Assembly (NCBI RefSeq): GCF_030287445.1
Contig: NZ_JASVWB010000002.1
Span: 4,526,001-4,590,000, forward strand
Direction: 5' to 3'
From: Streptomyces sp. ALI-76-A
GTDB taxonomy: Bacteria > Actinomycetota > Actinomycetes > Streptomycetales > Streptomycetaceae
Length of the DNA stretch: 64,000 nucleotides
Part shown: one piece after another, positions 26,563 through 35,519 of the stretch
Position numbering within the stretch: the first letter of the stretch is position 1
Layout of the letters: each line of letters starts with the position of its first letter
Made by a program: the position numbers and the translations under genes
Notes under the pieces: model-generated
Told to the model about the DNA's origin: nothing
Database searches by the model: none
Seen by the model: the letters and a program-made list of their open reading frames with translations, nothing else

Positions 26563-26578
26563 GGGTGGGCGGCCTCAC

Positions 26579-26812
26579 GTGAGCGCGGTGCGCCACGTGC
26601 TCGAAGCGGCCGCCCCGGGCAGCTCCCGGTGGGGCGGACTCGACGGAGGAGCGAACTACTCCGGAGTGCGCCGCGGGCTGCCCTGCGGGGAGCTCGACGG
26701 ACTGCCGTGCATGGACATCGTCGACCTCCTCCCCAGTGCGTGGCGCCGGCTCGACCCGGCGTCCTGGACACCTCCACTGTGCCCGCACGCCGTGTGCGGC
26801 GCCACCGATTAA
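26579..26812 (+). CDS. Small hypothetical protein, 77 aa
   Basis: VSAVRHVLEAAAPGSSRWGG and later MDIVDLLPSAWRRLDPASW, ending PLCPHAVCGATD with a paired Cys. There is no membrane helix. No clear ribosome site precedes the GTG, and it overlaps nothing. The non-repetitive composition with Trp and paired Cys residues argues for a gene, but I do not recognise the family. Confidence 0.35.
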   Translation: MSAVRHVLEAAAPGSSRWGGLDGGANYSGVRRGLPCGELDGLPCMDIVDLLPSAWRRLDPASWTPPLCPHAVCGATD

Positions 26813-26850
26813 CCGGGGGCCCCGCACTGCTCACCGCCGCCGGCCGGCCC

Positions 26851-27090
26851 TCAGCGCCGCCGCCACCTGCGCCGGCGCTTGCTGAAGAACCATCCCGCCG
26901 GCGGCTCGTCGGACCGCCACGGCTGTGGCTCGGGCTTCTCCTCGCGCCAGCGCTCGGCGAGCATCCGGGCCCGCGCGGACGGCTCGGCCGTGTCGGCGGA
27001 GCGTATGAACTCCTCGTCCAGGACGAGATCGTCCCAGACCTCGTCCCCGGCCCGTGCGCGATCGTCATGCTCCGGCGTCTCGCCCGCCAT
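26851..27090 (-). CDS. Small charged hypothetical protein, 79 aa
   Basis: MAGETPEHDDRARAGDEVWD, then DDLVLDEEFIRSADTAEPSAR, ending PAGWFFSKRRRRWRRR. The acidic N-terminal half and very basic, aromatic C-terminus resemble a small conserved streptomycete protein that lies after ABC exporter operons. There is no membrane segment. It is 98 bp downstream of the permease gene on the same strand and may be the last gene of that operon. The longer frame upstream of this ATG is repetitive and overlaps the permease, so it is rejected. Confidence 0.6.
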   Translation of the reverse strand: MAGETPEHDDRARAGDEVWDDLVLDEEFIRSADTAEPSARARMLAERWREEKPEPQPWRSDEPPAGWFFSKRRRRWRRR

Positions 27091-27188
27091 CCCCGGTCCT
27101 CCCCACCGTGCGCCCTTGCCCGCCCCGCCCGTCCCCTTCGCCCAGTGTGCCCGGGCCGGGGTGAAGCCCCTGTCAATAAGCGGGGCGT

Positions 27189-27908
27189 CTACTCCTCGCC
27201 CGCGAGCGTCAGCGTCCGCAGCTTCTGTCCCGCGTACCAGGTGGCGAGGACGGTGACGGAGACCAGCAGGACGGTGGCCGTCACCAGTCCGACGTCCGAG
27301 GTCACCAGGTCGCCGCCGGCCACCTTGTGGGCCACGGCCAGCGACCACTGCTGGACGCTGAGCGTGCGTGCCCCGGCCACCAGGGAGCCGAACAGGGCCT
27401 CCCACACCAGTGCGTAGACGAGCCCGAACACCACCGCGTGCCGGGACACCGTGCCGAGCAGCAGGAAGAGTGCCGCGTAGGCGATGGAGGCGACCAGGGC
27501 CGCCACCGTGTAGGCGACGGCGATCTGCTGGCCGTTGCCGTTCAGGATGAAGCCCGCGATCAGTGTCGGCACCGCCGAGAACACCATCGTCACGGCGATC
27601 GCGACGATCAGCTTGGTGAAGATGATCGTCGGCCGCTTGATGGGCTTGGACAGCAGATAGACCACGGAACCGTCGTCGATCTCCGGGCCGATCGCGCCCG
27701 TGCCCGCGATGACGCCGATGATCGGCACCATGGTGGCGAGGGCGAATCCGCCCAGCAGGTCGGACGCCGTCTGGTCGTCGGCGCCGGCGAGGGCGCGCAC
27801 CACGAGCGAGATGGCGATCAGCAGCAGCGGCAGCGCGCCGAGGATGAGGGCCCGGCGCCGGCCGAGCAGGGCCCGGTAGGTGAGCCGGGCGACTGTGGGG
27901 TCGTACAT
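27189..27908 (-). CDS. ABC exporter permease (second pair)
   Basis: 239 residues with six predicted helices, starting MYDPTVARLTYRALLGRRRA. The central DGSVVYLLSKPIKRPTIIFTK loop is typical of ABC-2 family permeases that work with CcmA/NatA-type ATPases. It lies 13 bp after the ATPase gene at 27922 and is the last membrane component of the four-gene operon. The substrate is unknown; antibiotic or lipid export is typical of the family. Confidence 0.85.
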   Translation of the reverse strand: MYDPTVARLTYRALLGRRRALILGALPLLLIAISLVVRALAGADDQTASDLLGGFALATMVPIIGVIAGTGAIGPEIDDGSVVYLLSKPIKRPTIIFTKLIVAIAVTMVFSAVPTLIAGFILNGNGQQIAVAYTVAALVASIAYAALFLLLGTVSRHAVVFGLVYALVWEALFGSLVAGARTLSVQQWSLAVAHKVAGGDLVTSDVGLVTATVLLVSVTVLATWYAGQKLRTLTLAGEE

Positions 27909-27921
27909 GGTGTGTGGCCTC

Positions 27922-28833
27922 CTACGCCGCGACGAGATACGAGAAGACGGACTCGAGGGACTCGTCCGACGGCGAGACCGTGAGCAGCCGGATGCCGTGG
28001 TCCCTGGCGACCCTCGGCAGCAGGACCGTGAACCGGCCGAAGTCGACGGCCTGGATGCGCAGTACGCCCTCCGCGAGGTCGACCTCGATGCCGGACGTCG
28101 ACGGGTCGGCGATCAGCGCGGCCGCGAGGGCGCGGTCGTCGCTGGAGCGCACCAGGTAGCGGTGGGGGCGGTCGGTCATCAGGCGGCGGATCTTGCGGAA
28201 GTCACCGCTGGCCGCGTGCCGGCCGGCCACCACGACCTCGATGTGCCAGGCGAGTTGCTCGACCTCCTCGAGGATGTGCGACGAGAAGAGCACTGTGCGG
28301 CCCTCGTCGCCCATGCGCCTCAGCAGGTCCATGAGCTGCATCCGCTGGCGTGGGTCCATGCCGTTGAAGGGCTCGTCCAGCAGCAGCAGCGACGGGTCGT
28401 GCACGAGCGCGCTGGCCATCTTCACGCGCTGCCGCATGCCCTTGGAGTAGGTGGAGATCTTGCGGTCCTGCGCGTACTCCATCTCGACCGTGGCCAGCGC
28501 CCGCTGTGCGGCCTTGGGGCCCAGGCCGTGCAACTCGGCGTTGGCGACGACGAACTCACGTCCGGTGAGGAAGTCGTACATCGCCTCCCGCTCGGGGACG
28601 ATGCCGATCTTCTTGTAGATCTGCTCGTTGCGCCACACCTGCTCCCCGTCGAGGGTGACGGTGCCGGTGGAGGGGGCGAGGAAGCCGCCCATCATGTTGA
28701 TGAGGGTGGACTTTCCGGCGCCGTTGGGGCCCAGCAGGCCGGTGACGCCGGGGCCGATGGTCATGGTGATGTCGTTGACGGCGACCACGTTGCCGAACCA
28801 GCGCGAGACGTGGTCGATGTTGAGCGTGGTCAC
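27922..28833 (-). CDS. ABC transporter ATP-binding protein
   Basis: 303 residues from a GTG overlapping the preceding permease stop by four bases. Walker A is GPNGAGKST, the signature YSKGMRQRVKMA, Walker B LLLLDEPFNGMDP and the switch His is in LFSSHILEE. The C-terminal 80 residues form the extra domain seen in ABC-2 exporter ATPases. A much longer open frame extends upstream, but only through the neighbouring permease gene in another frame. Confidence 0.9.
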   Translation of the reverse strand: MTTLNIDHVSRWFGNVVAVNDITMTIGPGVTGLLGPNGAGKSTLINMMGGFLAPSTGTVTLDGEQVWRNEQIYKKIGIVPEREAMYDFLTGREFVVANAELHGLGPKAAQRALATVEMEYAQDRKISTYSKGMRQRVKMASALVHDPSLLLLDEPFNGMDPRQRMQLMDLLRRMGDEGRTVLFSSHILEEVEQLAWHIEVVVAGRHAASGDFRKIRRLMTDRPHRYLVRSSDDRALAAALIADPSTSGIEVDLAEGVLRIQAVDFGRFTVLLPRVARDHGIRLLTVSPSDESLESVFSYLVAA

Positions 28834-29747
28834 AGTCCGACCTTTCGGTAGCGGCGCATCAGGAGGCCGTAACAGGCGGCGATCAGGCCGAGGGTGACGA
28901 GGACGTACACCACGCCCTCCCCGTTCGTCGGGCCGACCGCTCCGGGGAACGCCGAACTCGCGCCGAGGAACGCGGACTGCACCCCGTCGATGAGCGTGAT
29001 GGGCGAGAACAGGCCGATCCAGGCGATGGACCCGGTGCTGCCCTGGGCGTCGGCGATGGCCTGGAGGGTGGAGACGGCGCCGTAGGTGATGGTCAGCACG
29101 GCGATCACGGCCGCGATGCCGAAGCCGCGGCGCGGGGTGACGGCGGCGATGACCAGGCCGAGACCGGCGAAGAGCAGGGAGAGCAGTGCCACGGAGACCA
29201 GCCCCTGTGCGAATCCCTTGGTCTGGTCCGCGAAGTCGAGCTTCGCCAGCAGGGCACCCACATAGAGCACCAGCAGCGGGGCGGCGGTGAGCATGAACAG
29301 CGCCGAGGCCAGCGCCGCGTACTTGGCGCGCACGTAGTCCGCGGTCTCGATGGGCCGCGAGAAGTACAGCGGTACGGTCTTGAAGCGCAGGTCGCGGGAG
29401 ACGGACTGGGGTGCCTGCGAGGCGACGTACAGGCTGATGACGGCCTGCATGATGATCGCGTACCGCGTGTAGTCGACGGGCAGGTCCTTCGCCTTGGTGG
29501 CGACGGCGACGGCGACCATGATGGCGGCGGGTACGCACATCACCACGAAGAGCAGCATCGGCAGCACCTTGGACTTGACCGAGCGGCCGAGGCCGTAGGC
29601 GCCGCGCAGGGACTGCGAGTAGAGGGAGCGGCGGGCGTAGGCGCGGCCCAGGCGCGGGCCGTCGTAGGCGCGGTAGCCGATGTTGTGGATGCGGGTCTGG
29701 TCACCCGAGGGAGTGACCGGTGTCCGTGTGGGCTGCTCAACCGCCAT
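28830..29747 (-). CDS. ABC exporter permease (first pair)
   Basis: 305 residues. A cytoplasmic N-terminus (DQTRIHNIGYRAYDGPRLG) precedes six helices, with the loop YFSRPIETADYVRAKYAA typical of ABC-2 permeases. The start at 29747 overlaps the upstream ATPase by 11 bp and its stop overlaps the next ATPase start, so all four genes are translationally coupled. Two different permease/ATPase pairs in one operon suggest either a heteromeric exporter or two related pumps. Confidence 0.88.
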   Translation of the reverse strand: MAVEQPTRTPVTPSGDQTRIHNIGYRAYDGPRLGRAYARRSLYSQSLRGAYGLGRSVKSKVLPMLLFVVMCVPAAIMVAVAVATKAKDLPVDYTRYAIIMQAVISLYVASQAPQSVSRDLRFKTVPLYFSRPIETADYVRAKYAALASALFMLTAAPLLVLYVGALLAKLDFADQTKGFAQGLVSVALLSLLFAGLGLVIAAVTPRRGFGIAAVIAVLTITYGAVSTLQAIADAQGSTGSIAWIGLFSPITLIDGVQSAFLGASSAFPGAVGPTNGEGVVYVLVTLGLIAACYGLLMRRYRKVGL

Positions 29748-30720
29748 GGCCGACCGCCTCCTTCCGCTCTGCGTCACGCTGTTCGTCGCTGTCGTTGAAG
29801 ACCTCGGAGATGTGGTGCCGGCGCTGCTCCATGCGCACCAGTCCGAGACCGAGGTCGGCGACCACGTCACGCACCAGGTCGTACGTCTCCTCGCCCTGCG
29901 CGGTGAGCAGCAGCACATGGCCCGCGCCCGGCAGACCGCCGCCGCTGTCGACGACGTCCATCCCGCGCGCGTGCAGCGCCTCGCGCACCGCGCGGGTGCC
30001 GTCCGGGTGCTCGTCGGTGTCGGTGACCTCGATCGCGAGGGTCGTCGTGGTCTGGGTGAAGTCGGTGGTGGAGCTGGAGCGCAGGAGCTTGCCGCCGTCG
30101 ACGACGACCACGTGGTCGCAGGTGCGCTCCAGCTCGCCCAGCAGGTGGGAGGTGACCAGGACCGAGATCCCGAAGTCGGTGTGGATGCGGCGGATCAGCC
30201 CGAGCATCTCGTCGCGACCGACCGGGTCGAGGCCGTTGGTCGGCTCGTCCAGGAAGACCAGCTGCGGGTCGTGGACGAGCGCCTGGGCCAGCTTCACGCG
30301 CTGCTTCATGCCGGTGGAGTAGCCGCCGATGGGGCGGTAGCGCTCCTCGTACAGCCCCACGTGGCGCAGGGTGTCCGCGGTGCGCTCGCGGGCGGCGGCG
30401 GGCGGCAGGCCGGACATGCGCGCCATGTGGACGACGAACTCGGTGGCCGAGACGTCGGGCGGCAGGCAGTCGTGCTCCGGCATGTAGCCGACCCGCTCAC
30501 GGATGGCGGCACCCTTGGTGGCGACATCGAGGCCGAGCACCTCGGCGCGGCCCTCGGTGGCGGGGGACAGACCCAGCAGGATCTTGATCAGTGTGGACTT
30601 GCCGGCTCCATTGGCTCCGACGAGTCCGGTCACACCGGGCCCGACGTCCACGGAGAGCCGGTCAAGCGCGGTCACCCGGGGGTACCGCTTGCTCAGCTTT
30701 TCGGTCGCGATCACAGTCAC
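29737..30720 (-). CDS. ABC transporter ATP-binding protein, first gene of the operon
   Basis: 327 residues, MTVIATEKLSKRYPRVTALD from GTG. Walker A GANGAGKST, signature YSTGMKQRVKLA, Walker B LVFLDEPTNGLDP and H-loop LVTSHLLGE are intact. The C-terminus has an extra regulatory domain and an acidic-basic tail ending AERKEAVGHGG. Its upstream region contains the 20-bp repeats at 30929-30988 and two DnaA-like boxes. Confidence 0.9.
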   Translation of the reverse strand: MTVIATEKLSKRYPRVTALDRLSVDVGPGVTGLVGANGAGKSTLIKILLGLSPATEGRAEVLGLDVATKGAAIRERVGYMPEHDCLPPDVSATEFVVHMARMSGLPPAAARERTADTLRHVGLYEERYRPIGGYSTGMKQRVKLAQALVHDPQLVFLDEPTNGLDPVGRDEMLGLIRRIHTDFGISVLVTSHLLGELERTCDHVVVVDGGKLLRSSSTTDFTQTTTTLAIEVTDTDEHPDGTRAVREALHARGMDVVDSGGGLPGAGHVLLLTAQGEETYDLVRDVVADLGLGLVRMEQRRHHISEVFNDSDEQRDAERKEAVGHGG

Positions 30721-31070
30721 GTCTTAGACCGTAGTGACGAGGAGCACGCCGGTCGTCACTCCGCAGAGCTGTCTTGACATCAGACTGGAGTCGTACGGGG
30801 CCCTAGGGGTCCCCCTGAGGTCGAACAACGCCGGGGCCGTCATCCACATCCGCCCGGTTGTCCACAGCGCCGTGTGGGCCTGTTGACGTGATCTCCCACG
30901 ACTGTCACATTCGCCGGTGTGACCTGACGAGCACGTAGCGCGGTCGGCGAGCACGAAGCGCGGCCGGCGAGCACGTAGCGCGGTCGGCGTGAGACCGGCG
31001 TACACCGTGAGGCCTGCGTGAACAGGGGCCCGGTGGGGAACCGGCTGACGGTCGAACTGGCGGAGGGGAA
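30721..31070. other. Divergent intergenic region with DnaA-like boxes
   Basis: 350 bp between the ABC operon and the hydrolase-SDR gene. TCATCCACA lies at 30840-30848 and a perfect TTGTCCACA at 30858-30866; the 20-bp triple repeat follows at 30929. It should hold promoters for both directions. Confidence 0.6.
30929..30988. repeat. Three tandem 20-bp repeats
   Basis: GAGCACGTAGCGCGGTCGGC at 30929-30948 and 30969-30988, with the middle copy (30949-30968) differing at two positions. It lies 80-140 bp upstream of the hydrolase-SDR start. Confidence 0.9.
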
Positions 31071-32843
31071 GTGGCGGGCATGGCGCAGGACGGGCTGCGG
31101 GGCGCGCGGGAGCGCCGGGTACGGACCGGCGGGGTCGAGCTGTCCGTCGCCGAGCTGGGTGACCCCTCGGCGCCGACGGTCGTCCTGGTGCACGGTTACC
31201 CGGACAGCAAGGAGGTGTGGTCCGAGGTCGCGTCCCGGCTGGCCGAGCGCTTCCACGTCGTCCTGTACGACGTCCGCGGCCACGGCCGGTCAACGGCGCC
31301 GCGGCCGCTGCGCGGCGGGTTCACGCTGGAGAAGCTCACGGACGACTTCCTGGCCGTCGCCGACGCGGTCAGCCCGGAGCGGCCGGTGCACCTGGTGGGG
31401 CACGACTGGGGCTCGGTGCAGGCCTGGGAGTTCGTCACGGTCCGGCGCACCGAGGGCCGTATCGCCTCCTTCACCTCCCTGTCCGGGCCGTCCCTCGACC
31501 ACCTCGGCCACTGGATCAACAAGCGCATCAGGCACCCGACTCCGCGCCGGGTCGGCCAACTGCTGGGCCAGGGCGCCAAGTCCTGGTACGTGTACCTGCT
31601 GCACACTCCCGTACTCCCCGAACTGGCCTGGCGCGGCCCCCTCGGCAAGCGCTGGCCGCGCGTCCTGGAGCGCGTGGAGAAGGTCTCGGGCGGTGACTAC
31701 CCGACCTCGTCGCTGCCCACGGACGCGGCGCACGGGGCGTGGCTGTACCGGGACAACGTCCGTCCCCGGCTGCGTCGCCCGCGTACGGACGCGTACGCGC
31801 ACGTGCCGGTGCAGCTCATCACGCCCCTCGGGGACGCGTTCCTGTCGGAGCGGCTCTACGACGAACTCGAGCGGTGGGCCCCGCGGTTGACCCGGCGCAC
31901 GCTCTCGGCCAGGCACTGGGTCCCGCGCACCCGTCCTGACCAACTGGCCTCCTGGGTCACGGAGTTCGTGGAGTCCGTGGAGAGCGGGAGCCTCCCGAGG
32001 AAGGCGAAGGGGCGGTACGCCGATCGGTTCGGCGGGCAGCTCGTGCTGGTCACCGGCGCGGGCAGCGGCATCGGCCGGGCCACGGCGCTCGCGTTCGCCG
32101 AGGCCGGCGCGCGTGTGGTCGCCGTCGACCGGAACGCGGAGGCCGCGGCGCGCACCGCCGAGCTGTCCCGGCTGAGCGGCGCGCCCGAGACCCGGGCCGA
32201 GACGGTCGACGTCTCCGACGAGCAGGCCATGGAGAAGCTCGCCGCGAAGGTCGCCGCCGAGTACGGCGTGGTGGACGTCCTGGTGAACAACGCCGGCATC
32301 GGCCTGTCCGGGTCCTTCTTCGACACCACCCCGGAGGACTGGAAGAAGGTCCTGGACGTCAACCTGTGGGGCGTGATCCACGGTTGCCGGCTGTTCGGGA
32401 GGCAGATGGCGGAGCGCGGGCAGGGCGGGCACATCGTCAACGTCGCCTCGGCGGCGGCGTATCAACCCTCCAAGGCGCTGCCCGCCTACAGCGCTTCCAA
32501 GGCGGCGGTGCTGATGCTGAGCCAGTGCCTGCGCGCGGAGTTGGCCGACCGGGAGGTCGGGGTGACGGCGGTGTGCCCCGGCTTCGTCAACACCAGCATC
32601 ACCTCGACCGCGCACTTCGCCGGGGTCGACGGCGAGGAGGAGAAGCGGCTCCAGAAGCGGACCGCCCGCCTGTACCGGCTGCGCAACTACCCGCCGGAGA
32701 AGGTCGCCGGGGCAATCCTGCGGGCGGTCGTGCGGGATGAGGCGGTGGTCCCGGTGACGCCCGAAGCTCGCGGCGCCTACCTGATGTCCCGCTTCTCGCC
32801 GAGGGCAGTGCGGGCGATCGCCCGGCTGAAGGCGCCGGTTTGA
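31071..32843 (+). CDS. Alpha/beta hydrolase-SDR oxidoreductase fusion
   Basis: 590 residues. The N-terminal alpha/beta hydrolase (about 20-305) has VLVHGYPDSKEVW and the nucleophile elbow VGHDWGSVQAW, where Asp replaces Ser as in epoxide hydrolases and dehalogenases, with a closing His in ARHWVPRT. The C-terminal short-chain dehydrogenase (about 320-560) has VLVTGAGSGIGRATA, LVNNAGIGLSG, and the YSASK catalytic Tyr/Lys with an upstream Ser. The fusion is widespread in actinobacteria; substrate unknown. GGAGG precedes the GTG at 31071 by four bases; an ATG nine bases later is possible. Confidence 0.88.
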   Translation: MAGMAQDGLRGARERRVRTGGVELSVAELGDPSAPTVVLVHGYPDSKEVWSEVASRLAERFHVVLYDVRGHGRSTAPRPLRGGFTLEKLTDDFLAVADAVSPERPVHLVGHDWGSVQAWEFVTVRRTEGRIASFTSLSGPSLDHLGHWINKRIRHPTPRRVGQLLGQGAKSWYVYLLHTPVLPELAWRGPLGKRWPRVLERVEKVSGGDYPTSSLPTDAAHGAWLYRDNVRPRLRRPRTDAYAHVPVQLITPLGDAFLSERLYDELERWAPRLTRRTLSARHWVPRTRPDQLASWVTEFVESVESGSLPRKAKGRYADRFGGQLVLVTGAGSGIGRATALAFAEAGARVVAVDRNAEAAARTAELSRLSGAPETRAETVDVSDEQAMEKLAAKVAAEYGVVDVLVNNAGIGLSGSFFDTTPEDWKKVLDVNLWGVIHGCRLFGRQMAERGQGGHIVNVASAAAYQPSKALPAYSASKAAVLMLSQCLRAELADREVGVTAVCPGFVNTSITSTAHFAGVDGEEEKRLQKRTARLYRLRNYPPEKVAGAILRAVVRDEAVVPVTPEARGAYLMSRFSPRAVRAIARLKAPV

Positions 32844-33439
32844 ACCACTTCCGTGTGAGACCAGACCTCCTTGTTCAGGTGAGTTGAGAGGCTGATCGAG
32901 CAACTCGCTTCTAGCGCTCTGGAGTTCACCACTGACCGACTCGCCCTCGTTCGTCACTGCGCCGGAGAGCACCGTGCGAGCGACGCGGACGCGGACGCGG
33001 CCGTGACGGCGGGGTGCGTCCGGCGCCTGTGACTCCTCGCCCAGCGCACGGTGGACGTGAACTGGCGGTCTTCACGAGCTTGTTCGTGCCTCGCAACCAG
33101 CGGTTCCCCCTCGCTGGGCGAGAGCCCTGACACGTCGACGCCCGAAGCGTTTTCCCTCGCCCACGTTCTGCTGGTGCGGGCGGTGAAAGGCGGGTTGGTG
33201 TGAGGCAGGCGCATGGGGCCGGCCGCTCAGACTGGCCAACGGGCGGTGCGGGCACGTGCCTTGGTGTGGCACATGACAAGTCACATACCACCAGCCGATC
33301 TTGATCAAATCGCTTGAATCCAAGGGCAGTTGTCCACAGAATCGCCAATTCCCCTGTGGATAACCGCACTTGGCTGTGGATCAAACATCGACGGCAAAAT
33401 CATTCGCGTGATTCACGTCTCTCCCGGCACGCTGATGGG
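32844..33439. other. 596-bp gene-free region with a DnaA-box cluster
   Basis: Open frames here are short and lack ribosome sites. Near its right end are TTGTCCACA (33330-33338), TGTGGATAA (33355-33363) and TGTGGATCA (33375-33383), in a plus-minus-minus arrangement within 54 bp of AT-richer DNA, 57 bp before kptA. Confidence 0.7.
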
Positions 33440-34003
33440 ATGAACGAAAGAGCGAGCGACGAGAGACGCACCGTGAAGGTGTCGAAGTATCTCTCGAAGC
33501 ACCTGAGGCACCAGCCGGAGCGGATCGGGCTCACCCTCGACGAGGGCGGCTGGGTCGAGATCGACACCCTGATCGACGCGGCGGCCACCCATGGGTTCCG
33601 GTTCACGCGCGAGGAACTGGACCACGTGGTCGCCGCCAATGACAAGCAGCGCTTCGCGATCGACGGCACGCGGATCCGTGCCAGCCAGGGCCACAGTGTG
33701 CAGGTCGACCTGGGACTGGCCCCCGCGACCCCGCCGCCGTACCTCTACCACGGGACCGTGGCCCGCCACCTGGACGCCATCCGCGCGGAGGGACTGCGCC
33801 CGATGGACCGGCACGACGTGCACCTCTCACCCGACCGGGAGACGGCCACACGCGTCGGCGCCCGCCGAGGCCGGCCCGTGGTGCTGTCGGTGGACTCGGG
33901 TGCCATGCACCGTGACGGCCATGTCTTCCACGTCAGCGCCAACGGAGTGTGGCTCACCCGGGCCGTATCCCCGCACTACCTGCGATTCCCCGAGCGGCAC
34001 TGA
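33440..34003 (+). CDS. kptA: RNA 2'-phosphotransferase (Tpt1/KptA family)
   Basis: 187 residues. The N-terminal winged helix shows KVSKYLSKHLRHQPERIGLT with the conserved Arg and His. The C-terminal ADP-ribosyltransferase half has YLYHGTVARHLDAI, GLRPMDRHDVHLSPDRETA and the closing SANGVWLTRAVSPHYL. In eukaryotes it removes a splice-junction 2'-phosphate from tRNA using NAD; the bacterial role is unknown because bacteria lack that splicing. Notably, this window also contains a tRNA-like gene with an anticodon-arm insertion. The gene stands alone. Confidence 0.93.
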   Translation: MNERASDERRTVKVSKYLSKHLRHQPERIGLTLDEGGWVEIDTLIDAAATHGFRFTREELDHVVAANDKQRFAIDGTRIRASQGHSVQVDLGLAPATPPPYLYHGTVARHLDAIRAEGLRPMDRHDVHLSPDRETATRVGARRGRPVVLSVDSGAMHRDGHVFHVSANGVWLTRAVSPHYLRFPERH

Positions 34004-34028
34004 CCCCTCGTCCCGCATGCTGAGTGGT

Positions 34029-34475
34029 ATGGACCATCTCCCCACCACCGAAGCCGCCGTCACGGCCCTGCGCGCCCTGGCCGAGGAGTACGCCCGGGAG
34101 ATGGAGGTCACGCACGACATCGGCGCCGACCAGACCTCCCGCCGCAGCGCCGCCGGTATCGGCGTCACCACCGACCCGGACGGCTCGCTGCCGCACGAGG
34201 CCTTCGTCGAGTTCGGTGGCCTCCCCCGGGTGAGCGTCCGCCTCTACCCCGAGGAGGACGCGCTGATCGAGGTCGAGGGCATCGAGTGCCCCGACGTCCC
34301 GCGCGACGACGTGCCCGCCTTCCTGCGCTCCCTCTTCGGCGACCTCGCCTACGTGCGAGCCCGCCGCTTTCCGCCCGGCTACTTCCTGATCGTGCCGTTG
34401 CCCGGCGACCGTACGCACAAGGAGTACATGCCGGTGATCACCCTCAGCCCCTGGCTGAGCGGACGGGTGCGGTGA
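34029..34475 (+). CDS. Hypothetical protein, 148 aa
   Basis: MDHLPTTEAAVTALRALAEE, followed by a beta-rich domain with GIGVTTDPDGSLPHEAFVEF, VSVRLYPEEDALIEVEGIEC and FPPGYFLIVPLPG. No catalytic motif is evident; it looks like a small cytoplasmic alpha+beta protein. An alternative ATG at 34017 adds four residues. It starts 25 bp after kptA and is probably co-transcribed. A short hairpin (ACCCCG/CGGGGT, 34475-34490) follows, running directly into a parS site. Confidence 0.6.
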   Translation: MDHLPTTEAAVTALRALAEEYAREMEVTHDIGADQTSRRSAAGIGVTTDPDGSLPHEAFVEFGGLPRVSVRLYPEEDALIEVEGIECPDVPRDDVPAFLRSLFGDLAYVRARRFPPGYFLIVPLPGDRTHKEYMPVITLSPWLSGRVR

Positions 34476-34488
34476 CCCCGCATACGGG

Positions 34489-34502
34489 GTTTCACGTGAA
34501 AC
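34489..34502. promoter_or_regulatory. parS site (perfect)
   Basis: GTTTCACGTGAAAC, the exact 14-bp ParB palindrome, 25 bp before the LLM oxidoreductase start. Confidence 0.92.
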
Positions 34503-34527
34503 ACCACCGTCCGCATACGCTCGACCC

Positions 34528-35439
34528 ATGAGTCTGCGCCTGAGCACCGTGATCCTTCCGCACCGCCGCTGGCACCAGGGCGGCCGTTCGACGTGGCAAC
34601 GCGCGGAGCAGCTCGGTTTCCACACCGCGTACACCTATGACCACCTGTCCTGGCGCAGTTTCCGGGACGGGCCCTGGTTCGGTGCCCTGCCGACGCTGAC
34701 CGCCGCCGCGGGCGTCACCGAGCATCTGCGTCTGGGCACACTGGTGACCTCGCCGAACTTCCGGCACCCGGTGACCCTCGCGAAGGAGCTGATCTCCCTG
34801 GACGACATCTCCGGCGGGCGGGTCACGCTGGGCATCGGCGCGGGCGGCACCGGCTTCGACGCCACCGTGCTCGGACAGGAGCCCTGGACCCCGCGCGAGC
34901 GGGCCGACCGCCTCGCCGAGTTCGTGCCGCTCCTGGACCGGCTGCTGACCGAGGACGGCCCGAAGGGCGTGTCGTACGAGGGCGACTACTACTCCGCGCA
35001 CGAGGCGCGGAACATCCCCGGTTGCGTGCAGCGCCCCCGGCTGCCGTTCGCGGTGGCCGCGACCGGGCCACGCGGGCTCAGGCTCGCCGCGCGGTACGGG
35101 CAGTCCTGGGTGACCACCGGTGACCCGAAGCTGTACGAGACCGGCACTCCCGAGCAGTCGATGCGCGCCTTGCGCGGACAGGCCGAGAAGCTGGGCGACG
35201 CCTGCGCCGCGCTCGGGCGGGACGTACAGGAGCTGGACAGGATCCTGCTGACCGGGTTCACGCCGGACCGCGGCCGTCCGCTCCAGTCCCTCGACGCGTT
35301 CGTGGACTTCGCGGGCCGGCACCGGGACCTGGGCTTCACCGAGCTCGTGATCCACTGGCCCATTCCGGACTCGGACTTCGCCGCGGACGAGAAGGTCTTC
35401 GAGCAGATCGCCATGCAAGCACCGGCTCAGCTGCGCTGA
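34528..35439 (+). CDS. LLM-class (F420-type) flavin-dependent oxidoreductase
   Basis: 303 residues, [23 protein letters not shown]-barrel luciferase-like features: [32 protein letters not shown] and [15 protein letters not shown], typical of the TIGR-type F420-dependent branch. The cofactor is inferred from family membership, since streptomycetes make F420. Substrate unknown. A parS site sits in its promoter region, so ParB binding could affect expression. Confidence 0.85.
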   Translation: MSLRLSTVILPHRRWHQGGRSTWQRAEQLGFHTAYTYDHLSWRSFRDGPWFGALPTLTAAAGVTEHLRLGTLVTSPNFRHPVTLAKELISLDDISGGRVTLGIGAGGTGFDATVLGQEPWTPRERADRLAEFVPLLDRLLTEDGPKGVSYEGDYYSAHEARNIPGCVQRPRLPFAVAATGPRGLRLAARYGQSWVTTGDPKLYETGTPEQSMRALRGQAEKLGDACAALGRDVQELDRILLTGFTPDRGRPLQSLDAFVDFAGRHRDLGFTELVIHWPIPDSDFAADEKVFEQIAMQAPAQLR

Positions 35440-35519
35440 CACGGCGGTTGCGGTCGGAGAAGACTCACATGTGCGGACCCTCGCACGGTCGTGCGCGCGA
35501 CCTGCAGGAGAATGGCCGG

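Noticed and set aside
30929..30988. CRISPR array
   Set aside because: The three 20-bp units are directly adjacent with no spacers, and no cas genes are present.
32926..33384. 152-codon minus-strand frame in an otherwise empty region
   Set aside because: No ribosome site, Arg/Pro-rich composition, and it overlaps the DnaA boxes.
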